From CTSOIL-112 sp964293815 (GTDB taxonomy: Bacteria; Pseudomonadota; Gammaproteobacteria; Burkholderiales; Burkholderiaceae), in NCBI GenBank assembly GCA_964293815.1, contig CAXYYC010000021.1, positions 1-44,506 of the forward strand: a stretch of 44,506 bases of DNA. The letters run 5' to 3'. Shown piece after piece: positions 1 through 7,561 of this stretch. The position numbers and the translations under genes were made by a program. The notes beneath the pieces were generated by a model, which saw only the letters and a program-made list of their open reading frames with translations, did not search any database and was not told the origin of the DNA. Numbering within the stretch: the stretch's first letter is position 1; every line of letters begins with the position of its first letter.

Positions 1-30
1 AGGGGGATATAGAGAAAATAGTGATATGCA

Positions 31-52
31 TTCCCACGCTGGAGCGTGGGAA
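31..52. repeat. REP-like palindrome
   Basis: A perfect 9-bp inverted repeat, TTCCCACGC and GCGTGGGAA around a TGGA loop, followed by ACGAG. The G+C-rich arms contrast with the A+T-rich flanks, and there is no T-tract, so this is not a terminator. It resembles the short GTTCCCACGC-type palindromes dispersed between genes in many proteobacterial genomes. I see no second copy in this window, so its repeat status is inferred. It lies just beyond the argF terminator. Confidence 0.5.
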
Positions 53-59
53 CGAGGAA

Positions 60-85
60 AAAAAGAGAGCCGACGCTCTCTTTTT
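60..85 (-). terminator. Intrinsic terminator of argF
   Basis: An 11-bp perfect stem (60-70 pairs with 75-85) with a 4-base loop. Read on the minus strand, the stem ends in an unbroken run of T. It sits 33 bases past the argF stop and is the evident end of the argD-orf-argF transcript. Confidence 0.85.
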
Positions 86-117
86 CTATCTACGACAACT
101 ACGACATCCATCACCGA

Positions 118-1056
118 CTATTCAAATCGCCCGCGTAGCAAATATTCCATAATCGCTTTTTGCACATGCATCCGATTTTCCGCCTCTTGCCAAACCACAC
201 TTTGCGGTCCGTCAATCACCTCGGCATCAACTTCTTCGCCACGATGAGCCGGTAGGCAGTGCATGAACAACGCATCCGGTGCAGCAGCGGCCATCATTTC
301 GGCAGTGATTTTATAGCCGACGAAAGCTTTCATCCGCGCTTCATTTTCTGCCTCATAGCCCATACTAGTCCACACGTCGGTGGTCACCAGATGAGCGCCG
401 GTACACGCCTGCATCGGTGTGTCGCATACGGTGAAAAACGGTTTATCCTCATCCGCAATCATTTTTGGATCCAGTCCATACGCCGCTGGAATAGCCAAAT
501 TCAGGTGAAAGCCCAAAATCCGCGCCGCTTGAATCCATGTATAACTCATATTGTTCGCATCGCCCACCCACGCGACGGTTTTACCCGTGATGTCGCCACG
601 CTCTTCAATGTAGGTGTAGATATCGGCGGATACTTGGCATGGATGGTATTCGTTGGTCAAACCATTAATCACCGGCACACGCGAGTTGCGCGCAAAGCTC
701 TCGATGATGTCTTGACCAAAAGTGCGGATCATGACGATATCGGTCATGCGGGAAACCACTTGCGCTGAATCCTCAATCGGTTCGCCGCGTCCTAATTGTG
801 TATCGCGCGTATTGAGGAAAATCGCGTGTCCGCCGAGCTGGTGCATACCCGCCTCAAACGACAAGCGAGTGCGGGTTGAGCTTTTTTCAAAAATCATCGC
901 CATCGTGCGATCATGCAGCGGATGCCATGTTTCGTAATTTTTAAAACGGCGTTTGAGTTCTTTGGTACGCGCAAAAATGTATTCGTGTTCCTCTTTTGTA
1001 AAATCCTTGAACTGTAAATAATGCTTCACCGATTTTGCCACTTCATCTGCTTTCAT
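118..1056 (-). CDS. argF: Ornithine carbamoyltransferase
   Basis: Cytosolic enzyme of arginine synthesis that joins carbamoyl phosphate and ornithine to give citrulline. The 312-residue length is normal for the family. The carbamoyl-phosphate loop SSTRTR is at residues 59-64, the HPCQ motif at 138-141, the ornithine-side DVWTSMG at about 227-233 and the catalytic HCLPAHRGEE at 266-275, so all key residues are present. The start has a GAGGT ribosome site 4 bases upstream of ATG. It follows the small orphan gene at 1074-1394 by 17 bases and argD further upstream, so it is probably the last gene of an arg operon. Its own terminator follows. Confidence 0.97.
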   Translation of the reverse strand: MKADEVAKSVKHYLQFKDFTKEEHEYIFARTKELKRRFKNYETWHPLHDRTMAMIFEKSSTRTRLSFEAGMHQLGGHAIFLNTRDTQLGRGEPIEDSAQVVSRMTDIVMIRTFGQDIIESFARNSRVPVINGLTNEYHPCQVSADIYTYIEERGDITGKTVAWVGDANNMSYTWIQAARILGFHLNLAIPAAYGLDPKMIADEDKPFFTVCDTPMQACTGAHLVTTDVWTSMGYEAENEARMKAFVGYKITAEMMAAAAPDALFMHCLPAHRGEEVDAEVIDGPQSVVWQEAENRMHVQKAIMEYLLRGRFE

Positions 1057-1073
1057 AATTACCTCACTTATTA

Positions 1074-1394
1074 TCAGACATTTGTCTGGAGTAAATTAAT
1101 CAAATATTCTTTTTGTTCTTGATACCAAGAGTCAGGATATCTTTCATGGTCAGAAACCTCGCTACTCAAATAAATTCCATAACCTACGAACTCATAATAT
1201 AGGTTCATTGCTTCTTGATGTGAATTGGCATAAAAAATCCAAACACATTCTCCTGAGTTTTTTTCTAATTCTTCAGTTAATTTTCTTGCCTCATCTCCCG
1301 CAGGACCAAAACTCACACAACTTGGCAAAAAACCTTCAGAATTTTGATCAGGGTAGAATCTAACTTCATGTAAATACCCATTATCGATCCACAT
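1074..1394 (-). CDS. Unknown 106-residue protein, probably acquired
   Basis: I do not recognise a named family. The product is acidic, with no signal peptide or membrane segment, and is rich in aromatic residues (for example WIFYANSHQEAMNLYYEF at about 52-69). In general character it resembles small cytosolic immunity-type or orphan proteins, but that is only an impression. Its G+C is about one third (82 of 240 bases in the lines I counted), against well over half in neighbouring arg genes. It sits in the same direction between argD (40 bases upstream) and argF (17 bases downstream). The start is ATG with only a weak GAAAG upstream. The composition and position suggest an insertion into an arg operon that kept transcription of argF. 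Confidence 0.75.
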   Translation of the reverse strand: MWIDNGYLHEVRFYPDQNSEGFLPSCVSFGPAGDEARKLTEELEKNSGECVWIFYANSHQEAMNLYYEFVGYGIYLSSEVSDHERYPDSWYQEQKEYLINLLQTNV

Positions 1395-1434
1395 AAATAA
1401 GTACTTTCAAACGATTCTGAAAACTTATAATTTT

Positions 1435-2622
1435 TTAATCCAACAAAAATTCTTGAATCAACCCCGCCAAACGCGCCGTCAGCTCTGCGCTTTCCTCATC
1501 ATTGATAATCAACGATGGCAACAAGCGCACCACGCTGTCATGCGTGACATTAATCAGCAAACCCGCATCCAAAGCGCGTTTGACCAATTCACCACACGGG
1601 CGATCCAGCTCAATGCCGATCATCAAGCCCACACCGCGAATCTCTTTCACTGAGCCTGCCGCGATTTGCGCGCTCAATGCGTTTCGCAAACCTGAGCGAA
1701 TCGCTTCGCCTTGCTGCTTGGCATTTTTGAGTAAATCATCTTGCTCAATCACGTCCAAAGTCGTTAGTGCCGCACGCATCGCCAGCGGATTACCGCCAAA
1801 AGTCGTGCCATGTGCGCCGATATGAAACACGCCGGTTGCGCGTCCAGCGGTGAGCAACGCACCAACCGGCACGCCCGAGCCCAAACCTTTGGCCAAAGTC
1901 ATCACGTCTGGCACAACGCCTTCCAACTGATGCGCAAACCATGCGCCAGTACGTCCCACGCCGGTTTGAACTTCGTCGATGATGAGCAGCCATTGATTCG
2001 CATCGCACAGCGCACGAATTTCGCTCAAAACACCGGCAGACAAAGCGGAAATGCCACCCTCGCCTTGCACAACTTCGAGCATCACCGCAACCACATCTGT
2101 GTCACTTTCGAGTGCGCGAATAGCCGCAATATCGTTGAACGGCACACGCACAAAACCGCTGACCAGCGGTTCGAAACCCTTTTGTACCTTCACGTTGCCC
2201 GTCGCGGTCAGTGTCGCCAAAGTACGACCATGAAATGCATCATTCATCACGATGATTTTTGCGTTGTTTTTGCCTTGCTGTTGACCGTACAGACGCGCCA
2301 ATTTGATCGCGCCCTCATTCGCCTCGGCGCCACTATTGGCAAAAAATACATGATCCATACCGGTCAAATCCGCCAATCGATCCGCAAGCTGCGTCTGCTC
2401 GGGCACTTCGTACAAGTTACTCACATGAATCAACTGCGTCACTTGCTGTTGTAGCGCGGCAACCAACTTCGGATGATTGTGCCCGAGTGCATTCACCGCG
2501 ATACCCGATAATGCGTCCAAATATCGTCGCCCTTCGGTATCCGTCAGCCAAATGCCTTGACCACGCGTGAACGCGACGGGCAAGCGGTTAAAAACAGGCA
2601 TCAGATGTTGAGGGTTCGACAT
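1435..2622 (-). CDS. argD: Acetylornithine aminotransferase
   Basis: PLP enzyme of arginine synthesis that transfers an amino group to N-acetylglutamate semialdehyde; many family members also act on succinyldiaminopimelate in lysine synthesis. It has 395 residues from the chosen ATG. Class III aminotransferase marks are NSGAEANE (about 96-103), the DEVQTG cofactor site (about 216-221) and the PLP lysine in TLAKGLG (K245). A TTG codon 21 bases further upstream keeps the frame open. The ATG at 2622 is preferred because AGGA lies 6 bases before it and the homologous region begins here. It is probably cotranscribed with the orphan gene and argF. The neighbours support argD over other class III aminotransferases. 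Confidence 0.93.
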   Translation of the reverse strand: MSNPQHLMPVFNRLPVAFTRGQGIWLTDTEGRRYLDALSGIAVNALGHNHPKLVAALQQQVTQLIHVSNLYEVPEQTQLADRLADLTGMDHVFFANSGAEANEGAIKLARLYGQQQGKNNAKIIVMNDAFHGRTLATLTATGNVKVQKGFEPLVSGFVRVPFNDIAAIRALESDTDVVAVMLEVVQGEGGISALSAGVLSEIRALCDANQWLLIIDEVQTGVGRTGAWFAHQLEGVVPDVMTLAKGLGSGVPVGALLTAGRATGVFHIGAHGTTFGGNPLAMRAALTTLDVIEQDDLLKNAKQQGEAIRSGLRNALSAQIAAGSVKEIRGVGLMIGIELDRPCGELVKRALDAGLLINVTHDSVVRLLPSLIINDEESAELTARLAGLIQEFLLD

Positions 2623-2818
2623 GAGGTTTCCTAAATAGTGCAATCACAAAAATAAAACAGGCGAGAATTTCGCTCACATCGAGCCATTCTCGCCCATCAA
2701 AGCCTGCCTCAATCATAGGCAAAAACCCGTGTAAACGCAAGCTTTTAGCGGTTCATGCCGCACGAAATGAGGTTATGAAATATTCTCGCCACACAGATCG
2801 GTGAGATTTGCCCAAATA

Positions 2819-2848
2819 AAAACCGCTTGAGCCATACAAGCGGTTTTT
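2819..2848 (-). terminator. Intrinsic terminator after ohr
   Basis: An 11-bp stem AAAACCGCTTG / CAAGCGGTTTT with a 7-base loop, flanked by T-rich sequence on both strands. It lies 18 bases past the ohr stop on the minus strand and upstream of argD, separating the nemA-ohr transcript from the arg operon. Confidence 0.85.
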
Positions 2849-2866
2849 AACCAACATTAAAATCAA

Positions 2867-3283
2867 TCAAACATGCACCGAAAGCGTTACCTCAATATTC
2901 CCGCGCGTCGCGTTTGAATACGGGCACACTTGATGCGCTTGATTCACCAACTGCTGCGCAACCGCCTCATCCATGCCTTCGAGGTACACGGCCAATGCCG
3001 CGTTGATACCATACGCCTGACCGACTTTGCCTAAACCGACTTGGCTGTCGATGCGCAGTGATTCAGGCAATTTTTGTTTCGCATGCGCCGCAACCACTTT
3101 AAGCGCACCGATGAAACACGCCGCATAACCCGCCGCAAATAATTCTTCGGGATTGGTGCCATCACCTTTGCCACCCATTGCCTTTGGCACGGCCAATTTC
3201 AGTTCCAATTGACCATCTTCCGTTCGGGCAGCGCCATCACGACCGCCACTGACCGTTGCCTTCGCTGTATATAAAATATCCAT
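2867..3283 (-). CDS. ohr: Organic hydroperoxide resistance protein (Ohr/OsmC family)
   Basis: Thiol peroxidase that reduces organic and lipid hydroperoxides in the cytosol, generally recharged by lipoylated proteins. At 138 residues it is a typical Ohr. The two redox cysteines are C56 (in YAACFIGAL) and C120 (in VCPYSNATRGNI), the Ohr rather than OsmC arrangement. AAGGAG lies 6 bases before the ATG. It starts only 20 bases after the nemA stop, with no terminator between, so it is probably in the nemA transcript and under NemR control. No MarR-type OhrR gene is adjacent, which is unusual because ohr is often paired with ohrR. Confidence 0.93.
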   Translation of the reverse strand: MDILYTAKATVSGGRDGAARTEDGQLELKLAVPKAMGGKGDGTNPEELFAAGYAACFIGALKVVAAHAKQKLPESLRIDSQVGLGKVGQAYGINAALAVYLEGMDEAVAQQLVNQAHQVCPYSNATRGNIEVTLSVHV

Positions 3284-3303
3284 TTGTTTCTCCTTACCTA
3301 AGA

Positions 3304-4404
3304 TTAACGGCTCAACATCGGGTAATCAATATACCCCTCTGCACCACCACCATAAACCGTTGCTTGATTCAATTCATTCAACGGCGCATCTTGCGCAATG
3401 CGCTCAACCAAATCGGGGTTGGCAATAAACGCTCGGCCAAACGCCACTGCGTCAATCAAGCCTGCTCCAATCAAATCCTCGGCTTTTTGCGCATCATAGC
3501 CACCAGCTCCAATGATTTTACCTAAATATGTTTGGCGCATGTTTTTCCGAAATTCGAGTGACAGTGGCTCGCCGCCTGCCCAATCTGGCTCGGAAATATG
3601 TAAAAACGCCAAACCACGTTGATTCAGCTCACCGATTAAATACAACTGATCCACTTCGTTCGCATCCATGTGCACGCTGTTAAACGAACCCAGTGGCGAA
3701 ATACGGATACCAATATGATCTTTGTCCCACGCCGCCACGCACGCATCCACGACTTCCAAAATCAAACGCGCGCGGTTCTCGCGGCTACCGCCGTATTCAT
3801 CGGTACGTTGATTTGTGTGACTCGCCCAAAATTGACTGAGCAGATAACCATGCGCCCCATGAATTTCGATAAAGTCAAAGCCTGCCTCGCGTGCGCGAAC
3901 GGCTACTGCGGCAAAATCCGCCACTACTTGCTTGATTTCCGCCAAACTCGCCGCGCGTGTTGGCGATGTTTCCGCGCGCATGGGCAAACCGTTTTCATCG
4001 CGCAGGGACGTTTTCCCACCCAACGCCACCGCAGACGCCGAAATCGGTGCTTGACCATCTGGCTGCACGCTCGCGTGCGATACCAAGCCGGTGTGCCACA
4101 GCTGCACCGCAATTTTGCCGCCCTTGTCATGCACCGCCTGCGTGATTTCCTGCCACGCGGCCGCTTGTTCGGCTGTGTGCAAACCCGGCGCACCCGCGTA
4201 GCCTTTGGCCTGTGCCGACACCTGCGTCGCCTCCGTGATAATCAAGCCCGCCGATGCACGCTGCGCATAATAAGTTTTTGCCAACGTCGTCGGAATATCG
4301 CCCGGTTCAAGCGCACGCAAGCGTGTCAACGGTGCCATCACCATGCGATTACGTAACTCGGTTTTCCCAAGCGTCACGGATTCAAACAAAATATCATGAG
4401 CCAT
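3304..4404 (-). CDS. nemA: Old-yellow-enzyme family N-ethylmaleimide reductase
   Basis: FMN-dependent ene-reductase that uses NAD(P)H to reduce electrophiles such as maleimides, enones and nitro compounds in the cytosol. It has 366 residues, the normal length. The TIM-barrel flavin site starts with RMVMAPLTR (20-28), and the active-site IHGAHGYLLSQFW (181-193) contains H182, H185 and Y187. RTDEYGGS (200-207) and the late GRAFIANPDLV phosphate-binding region are also present. AGGGAG lies 5 bases before ATG. A NemR operator and promoter lie just upstream and the regulator gene is next. ohr follows by 20 bases. Identification as NemA, not another OYE, rests on the nemR neighbour. Confidence 0.92.
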   Translation of the reverse strand: MAHDILFESVTLGKTELRNRMVMAPLTRLRALEPGDIPTTLAKTYYAQRASAGLIITEATQVSAQAKGYAGAPGLHTAEQAAAWQEITQAVHDKGGKIAVQLWHTGLVSHASVQPDGQAPISASAVALGGKTSLRDENGLPMRAETSPTRAASLAEIKQVVADFAAVAVRAREAGFDFIEIHGAHGYLLSQFWASHTNQRTDEYGGSRENRARLILEVVDACVAAWDKDHIGIRISPLGSFNSVHMDANEVDQLYLIGELNQRGLAFLHISEPDWAGGEPLSLEFRKNMRQTYLGKIIGAGGYDAQKAEDLIGAGLIDAVAFGRAFIANPDLVERIAQDAPLNELNQATVYGGGAEGYIDYPMLSR

Positions 4405-4421
4405 AAACTCCCTTTCAAAAT

Positions 4422-4460
4422 TAGACCAGTCGTCTATAAATAACTTCTAAAAAAGACAAG
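4422..4460 (-). promoter_or_regulatory. nemA promoter with NemR-type operator
   Basis: The interrupted palindrome TAGACCAGTCGTCTA (4422-4436) has 5-base arms TAGAC/GTCTA. It matches the copy before nemR at 14 of 15 positions. On the minus strand a possible promoter is CTTGTC (4455-4460), 16 bases, then TATAGA (4433-4438), so the operator would overlap the -10 box and start site, 17 bases upstream of the nemA ATG. The operator pairing is seen in the sequence; binding by NemR is inferred. Confidence 0.75.
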
Positions 4461-4585
4461 TGCTTGACGTAATAAGATGTAATCAACTGCATTGTGATTC
4501 ACTGCATTCACGCTCAAACACTTGCCACTTCTTACTAAACCACCCAACTCAACATCGAACAACATTCACTTGGCAACATCCAACA

Positions 4586-5179
4586 TCACATTGCCAAAAT
4601 CTGCTCGGTATGGCGCATAGCCGCTGACAGCGGTACGCCATCCTTGCTTAACTTATTGGCCAAACTCGCGCCCAACCAAAGGTGATACAGATTTTGCGCA
4701 TCCAATTCGGGGAACAAGCGTGGTGGCAAAGAGCCGTCCTGCATCCCATCTCGCATACATTGCGCGATTAAGGCAATCACCCGACGATAACCGTCGAGTA
4801 AGGCCGTGCGCATGGATTCGGACAAATCCGCCACCTCAGCGCTCAGCTTGACCACCAAGCACTTTTGTTCGCCACAGCCATCCATCCTTTGCGTATCCGC
4901 CAAATACTGCCAATACATCATCAAACGCTCGCGTGCCGAAGATCCATTTGCAGTAAATAACGCACTCAAACGTGTCAAATAATCCTCGAAATAATCTTCG
5001 ATCAAGGCTTGACCGAATTGTTCCTTCGACGGGAAATAATGATAAAACGACCCCTTCGGCACACCTGCCTGCTGCAAAATCTCTGCCAAACCCACACTGG
5101 CAAAGCCTTTTTGCGCAATCAAGCGGTAGCCGATATCTAAAATATGTTGTCGCGTATCGTTCTGAACTGTTTTCATCAT
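4586..5179 (-). CDS. nemR: TetR-family electrophile-sensing repressor NemR
   Basis: DNA-binding repressor of nemA. In Escherichia coli NemR responds to hypochlorite, quinones and reactive aldehydes through Cys106 and Lys175. The N-terminal TetR helix-turn-helix spans about residues 12-56 (GLAEILQQAGVPKGSFYHYF). A cysteine and a lysine fall exactly at positions 106 and 175 if the second of two tandem ATGs (5176) is residue 1, which strongly supports orthology. An ATG at 5254 is in frame but lies upstream of the promoter and inside the preceding terminator, so it is rejected. No Shine-Dalgarno is present; the promoter geometry puts the transcript start at the ATG itself. The gene faces nemA in the same direction with 181 bases between. 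Confidence 0.9.
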   Translation of the reverse strand: MMKTVQNDTRQHILDIGYRLIAQKGFASVGLAEILQQAGVPKGSFYHYFPSKEQFGQALIEDYFEDYLTRLSALFTANGSSARERLMMYWQYLADTQRMDGCGEQKCLVVKLSAEVADLSESMRTALLDGYRRVIALIAQCMRDGMQDGSLPPRLFPELDAQNLYHLWLGASLANKLSKDGVPLSAAMRHTEQILAM

Positions 5180-5214
5180 GGAAGTATTATAAAATAGACC
5201 AGTCGTCTTGTCAA
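5180..5214 (-). promoter_or_regulatory. Consensus promoter and operator of nemR, leaderless
   Basis: On the minus strand TTGACA (5209-5214), exactly 17 bases, TATAAT (5186-5191): a full sigma-70 consensus match. The palindrome 5195-5209 lies in the spacer, so bound repressor would block polymerase directly. The base 7 positions after the -10 box is the A of the first nemR ATG (5179), which predicts a leaderless mRNA with autorepression. Confidence 0.85.
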
Positions 5215-5219
5215 ACAAA

Positions 5220-5251
5220 TAAAAAATTTGGGTGACAGCGACGACCCAAAT
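5220..5251 (-). terminator. Intrinsic terminator of the hemolysin III gene
   Basis: An 8-bp perfect stem ATTTGGGT / ACCCAAAT (5226-5233 with 5244-5251), a 10-base loop, and a run of six T on the minus strand. It ends the upstream gene a few bases before the nemR promoter. Confidence 0.85.
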
Positions 5252-5291
5252 CATTTGATCCGATGAACGATCAGTAAACGATTCGAAACGG

Positions 5292-5951
5292 TCAATGAAT
5301 CACATACACACCAATCGCCCAAGCGTGACACAACGCTGCGGCAAACACAAAACCATGCCAAATTGCGTGCGTGTAGCGATAATTTTTCGCCGCATAAAAC
5401 ACCGCACCCACCGTATAGAGCACCCCACCCGCGATAATCAGATTTAACGCCTGTGGCGAGAGCACACGATACATATCGCGAATCAAAAACACACTCAACC
5501 ACCCCATACCCAGATAAGTCATCAGAGAAATGCGTTCGAATCGGTGTACAAAAAACACTTTAAAAACAATGCCAAAAACAGCAAGTCCCCACAATATCCA
5601 AAAGAACACCACGGCTTTGCTGGTATCCAAGCCAATGAGTAAAATCGGCGTATACGTCCCCGCAATCAAAGCGAAAATCGCACAATGATCCAAACGTTTG
5701 AAGACCGGTTTGGCGCGTGTATTGGACAAGCTGTGGTACAAAGTCGAGCTTAAAAACATCACAATCAAGCTCGCGCCGTACAACGCAATGCCCGTCATTT
5801 GAAACCCACTGAAATCCACGGTCGAGCCGACCGCTTTCACCAGCATCAGCACCAATGCCGCAATGGCAAAGGCCGTGCCAATGCCATGCGTCAAAGCGTT
5901 GAGAAACTCCTCTTTAGGAGAATAATCAGAACCCACGGATATAGATTGCAT
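5292..5951 (-). CDS. Hemolysin III / PAQR-family seven-helix membrane protein
   Basis: Inner-membrane protein of the HlyIII/YqfA (PAQR) family, 219 residues, with about seven hydrophobic segments. The E-x2-N-x3-H pattern near the start (EEFLNALTHG), the STLYHS histidine after the second segment and the late AIWHGFVFAAALCHAW histidines fit the metal-binding set of the superfamily. The name comes from a Bacillus cereus haemolysin; the physiological role in proteobacteria is unsettled, possibly membrane lipid homeostasis. ATG at 5951 follows GAGAGG by 5 bases; a TTG one codon earlier is less likely. It has its own terminator and looks monocistronic. Confidence 0.88.
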   Translation of the reverse strand: MQSISVGSDYSPKEEFLNALTHGIGTAFAIAALVLMLVKAVGSTVDFSGFQMTGIALYGASLIVMFLSSTLYHSLSNTRAKPVFKRLDHCAIFALIAGTYTPILLIGLDTSKAVVFFWILWGLAVFGIVFKVFFVHRFERISLMTYLGMGWLSVFLIRDMYRVLSPQALNLIIAGGVLYTVGAVFYAAKNYRYTHAIWHGFVFAAALCHAWAIGVYVIH

Positions 5952-6084
5952 CAATACCTCTCGAACAGCTGCGATTTTTCACGAATGTCCCAATATACGC
6001 AATAATTCGTGCAAAATTATGAACAAGCAAAGATCAACACCTCATCATTCCGAAGTAGTCAAACCACCCGGTTTAATAAGCCAC

Positions 6085-6792
6085 TCACTGATTTGATGAA
6101 CAGTCTTTTGCTGAACAGCAGGATGTAGATGCGCATGAATCCTCTGTCTGCGACGCGATTTGAGATACTGATTGTGAATCAGATGAGGGAGTGGACGATA
6201 GATGCGCAGCTCGAGCTTCTCGCAAAATGACCAAACCACCGCGCAATACCACCAGCGCAATGATCAAACCAATGAATAAATCCGGATAACGGCTGCCTGT
6301 GAGCCAAACCAGCGCGCCTGCCAAAATCACGCCCAGATTGGCAATCACATCATTTTTAGAAAAAATATACGATGCACGCATATGTACGCCATCGTCACGG
6401 TGTTTCGCGATCAATGTCAAACATGTCCAATTCGCCACCAATGCCAACAAACCCACCGCCATCATTAGCGTACTCATCGGTTCGCTGCCGTAGATGGTTT
6501 TATGAAACACTTCGAACAACACCCACAACGCCAAAAATATTTCCACCATGCCACTGAAGTATGCCGCTTTGCTTTTGAGCGTTAAACTTTTACCGACTGC
6601 GTACAGCCCGATGCCATACACCGACGCATCCGCCAGCATATCAAGCGAATCGGCGATCAAGCCGGTTGATTGCGCCCAAAGGCCAAGCGTGAGCTCGATA
6701 ACAAACATCAACGCATTGATCCACAACACAATCCACAGCGTTTTACGCTCCGCGTTGTTGCGCGCGGCCATTTCGCAGCCACAGCCTGACAT
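6085..6792 (-). CDS. Short CDF-type cation transporter with Cys-rich ends
   Basis: Predicted inner-membrane cation-diffusion-facilitator protein, 235 residues, with six hydrophobic segments between about residues 18 and 195. Acidic metal-site positions in segment 2 are visible (LIADSLDMLAD, 45-55), with a KND pair in the region of segment 5. The cytoplasmic C-terminal dimer domain of standard CDF proteins is missing. It is replaced by a Ser/Gln-rich tail with a cysteine cluster (CASTSCCSAKDC), and the N terminus carries CGC at 4-6. The cysteines suggest binding of a soft metal such as zinc, cadmium, copper or mercury; the substrate is not readable from sequence. GGAG lies 8 bases before ATG. 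dcd is 37 bases upstream in the same direction. Confidence 0.82.
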   Translation of the reverse strand: MSGCGCEMAARNNAERKTLWIVLWINALMFVIELTLGLWAQSTGLIADSLDMLADASVYGIGLYAVGKSLTLKSKAAYFSGMVEIFLALWVLFEVFHKTIYGSEPMSTLMMAVGLLALVANWTCLTLIAKHRDDGVHMRASYIFSKNDVIANLGVILAGALVWLTGSRYPDLFIGLIIALVVLRGGLVILREARAAHLSSTPSSDSQSVSQIASQTEDSCASTSCCSAKDCSSNQ

Positions 6793-6829
6793 AATAAATG
6801 CTCCTACATGGGCTTTCGTCTATTTTGGA

Positions 6830-7396
6830 TTACATCCTCGGCACCACCACGCCGGTTTGCCCTTGATACTTGCCGCCACGGTCTTTGTACGAGGTTTCGC
6901 ACTCTTCGTCAGACTCGAAAAACAACACTTGCGCGCAGCCTTCGTTGGCGTAGATTTTCGCCGGTAGCGGCGTGGTGTTCGAGAATTCCAGTGTCACAAA
7001 GCCTTCCCATTCGGGCTCAAACGGCGTGACATTGACGATAATGCCACAGCGCGCATAGGTGGATTTACCCAAGCAAACGGTTAAAACACTGCGCGGAATG
7101 CGGAAATATTCGACGGTACGGGCCAATACGAATGAATTCGGCGGAATGATGCAGGTATCGCCCACATGCTCGACGAAACAATTCGGGTCAAAATTTTTCG
7201 GATCGATAATGCTGCTGTTGACGTTGGTAAAAATTTTGAATTCATTGGCGCAGCGGATGTCGTAGCCGTAGCTGGATGTGCCGTAGCTGACGATGCGTTG
7301 ATCGTTAATATAGCGGACTTGATTTGGCTCAAATGGCTCGATCATGCCGTGTTGTTCTGCCATGCGGCGGATCCATTTGTCTGATTTGATGCTCAT
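6830..7396 (-). CDS. dcd: dCTP deaminase
   Basis: Homotrimeric cytosolic enzyme that deaminates dCTP to dUTP, feeding dTMP synthesis. It has 188 residues from the chosen start, the same as typical proteobacterial Dcd. Visible marks are SSYGYDIR (dUTPase-fold motif), the GKSTYARCGI catalytic segment and the EGFVTLEFSN segment with its catalytic glutamate. The frame stays open 96 bases further upstream, but AAGGA lies 6-7 bases before the ATG at 7396 and homology starts there (MSIKSDKWI). It is divergent from serS. Confidence 0.96.
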   Translation of the reverse strand: MSIKSDKWIRRMAEQHGMIEPFEPNQVRYINDQRIVSYGTSSYGYDIRCANEFKIFTNVNSSIIDPKNFDPNCFVEHVGDTCIIPPNSFVLARTVEYFRIPRSVLTVCLGKSTYARCGIIVNVTPFEPEWEGFVTLEFSNTTPLPAKIYANEGCAQVLFFESDEECETSYKDRGGKYQGQTGVVVPRM

Positions 7397-7497
7397 GCTG
7401 TTCCTTGCTGGTTGGTGTTTCCATCCACCATCAATCATGGTGTATTCGTCGCGCATTGTAGCAAATTTCCCCGCCGTATCTGCTAAAATCATATTTT

Positions 7498-7519
7498 GAT
7501 ATCAAGATATCATGATATC
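7498..7519. repeat. Triple GATATC array between dcd and serS
   Basis: Three GATATC hexamers at 7498, 7506 and 7514, exactly 8 bp apart and separated by AA and AT. Each hexamer is self-complementary, and the outer flanks make TTGATATC / GATATCAA. The array sits 43 bases upstream of serS and about 100 bases upstream of dcd in a divergent promoter region. It may be an operator or simply an A+T-rich promoter element; function unknown. Confidence 0.55.
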
Positions 7520-7561
7520 AATTCATACTCATTATTCCACATACATTGATTTGGATTCATC

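Noticed and set aside
1810..2454. Long open frame (214 codons) on the plus strand within argD
   Set aside because: It is an antisense shadow of argD; composition follows the real gene and no ribosome site or homology is visible.
2819..2848. Hairpin considered as an argD regulatory element (ARG box)
   Set aside because: The symmetrical G+C stem with T-tails is a normal terminator, and it lacks the ARG-box pattern.
3670..4356. 228-codon plus-strand frame within nemA
   Set aside because: Arginine- and cysteine-rich nonsense antisense to a clear OYE gene.
5180..5254. Upstream ATG extension of nemR to 5254
   Set aside because: It would lie upstream of the consensus promoter and inside the preceding terminator.
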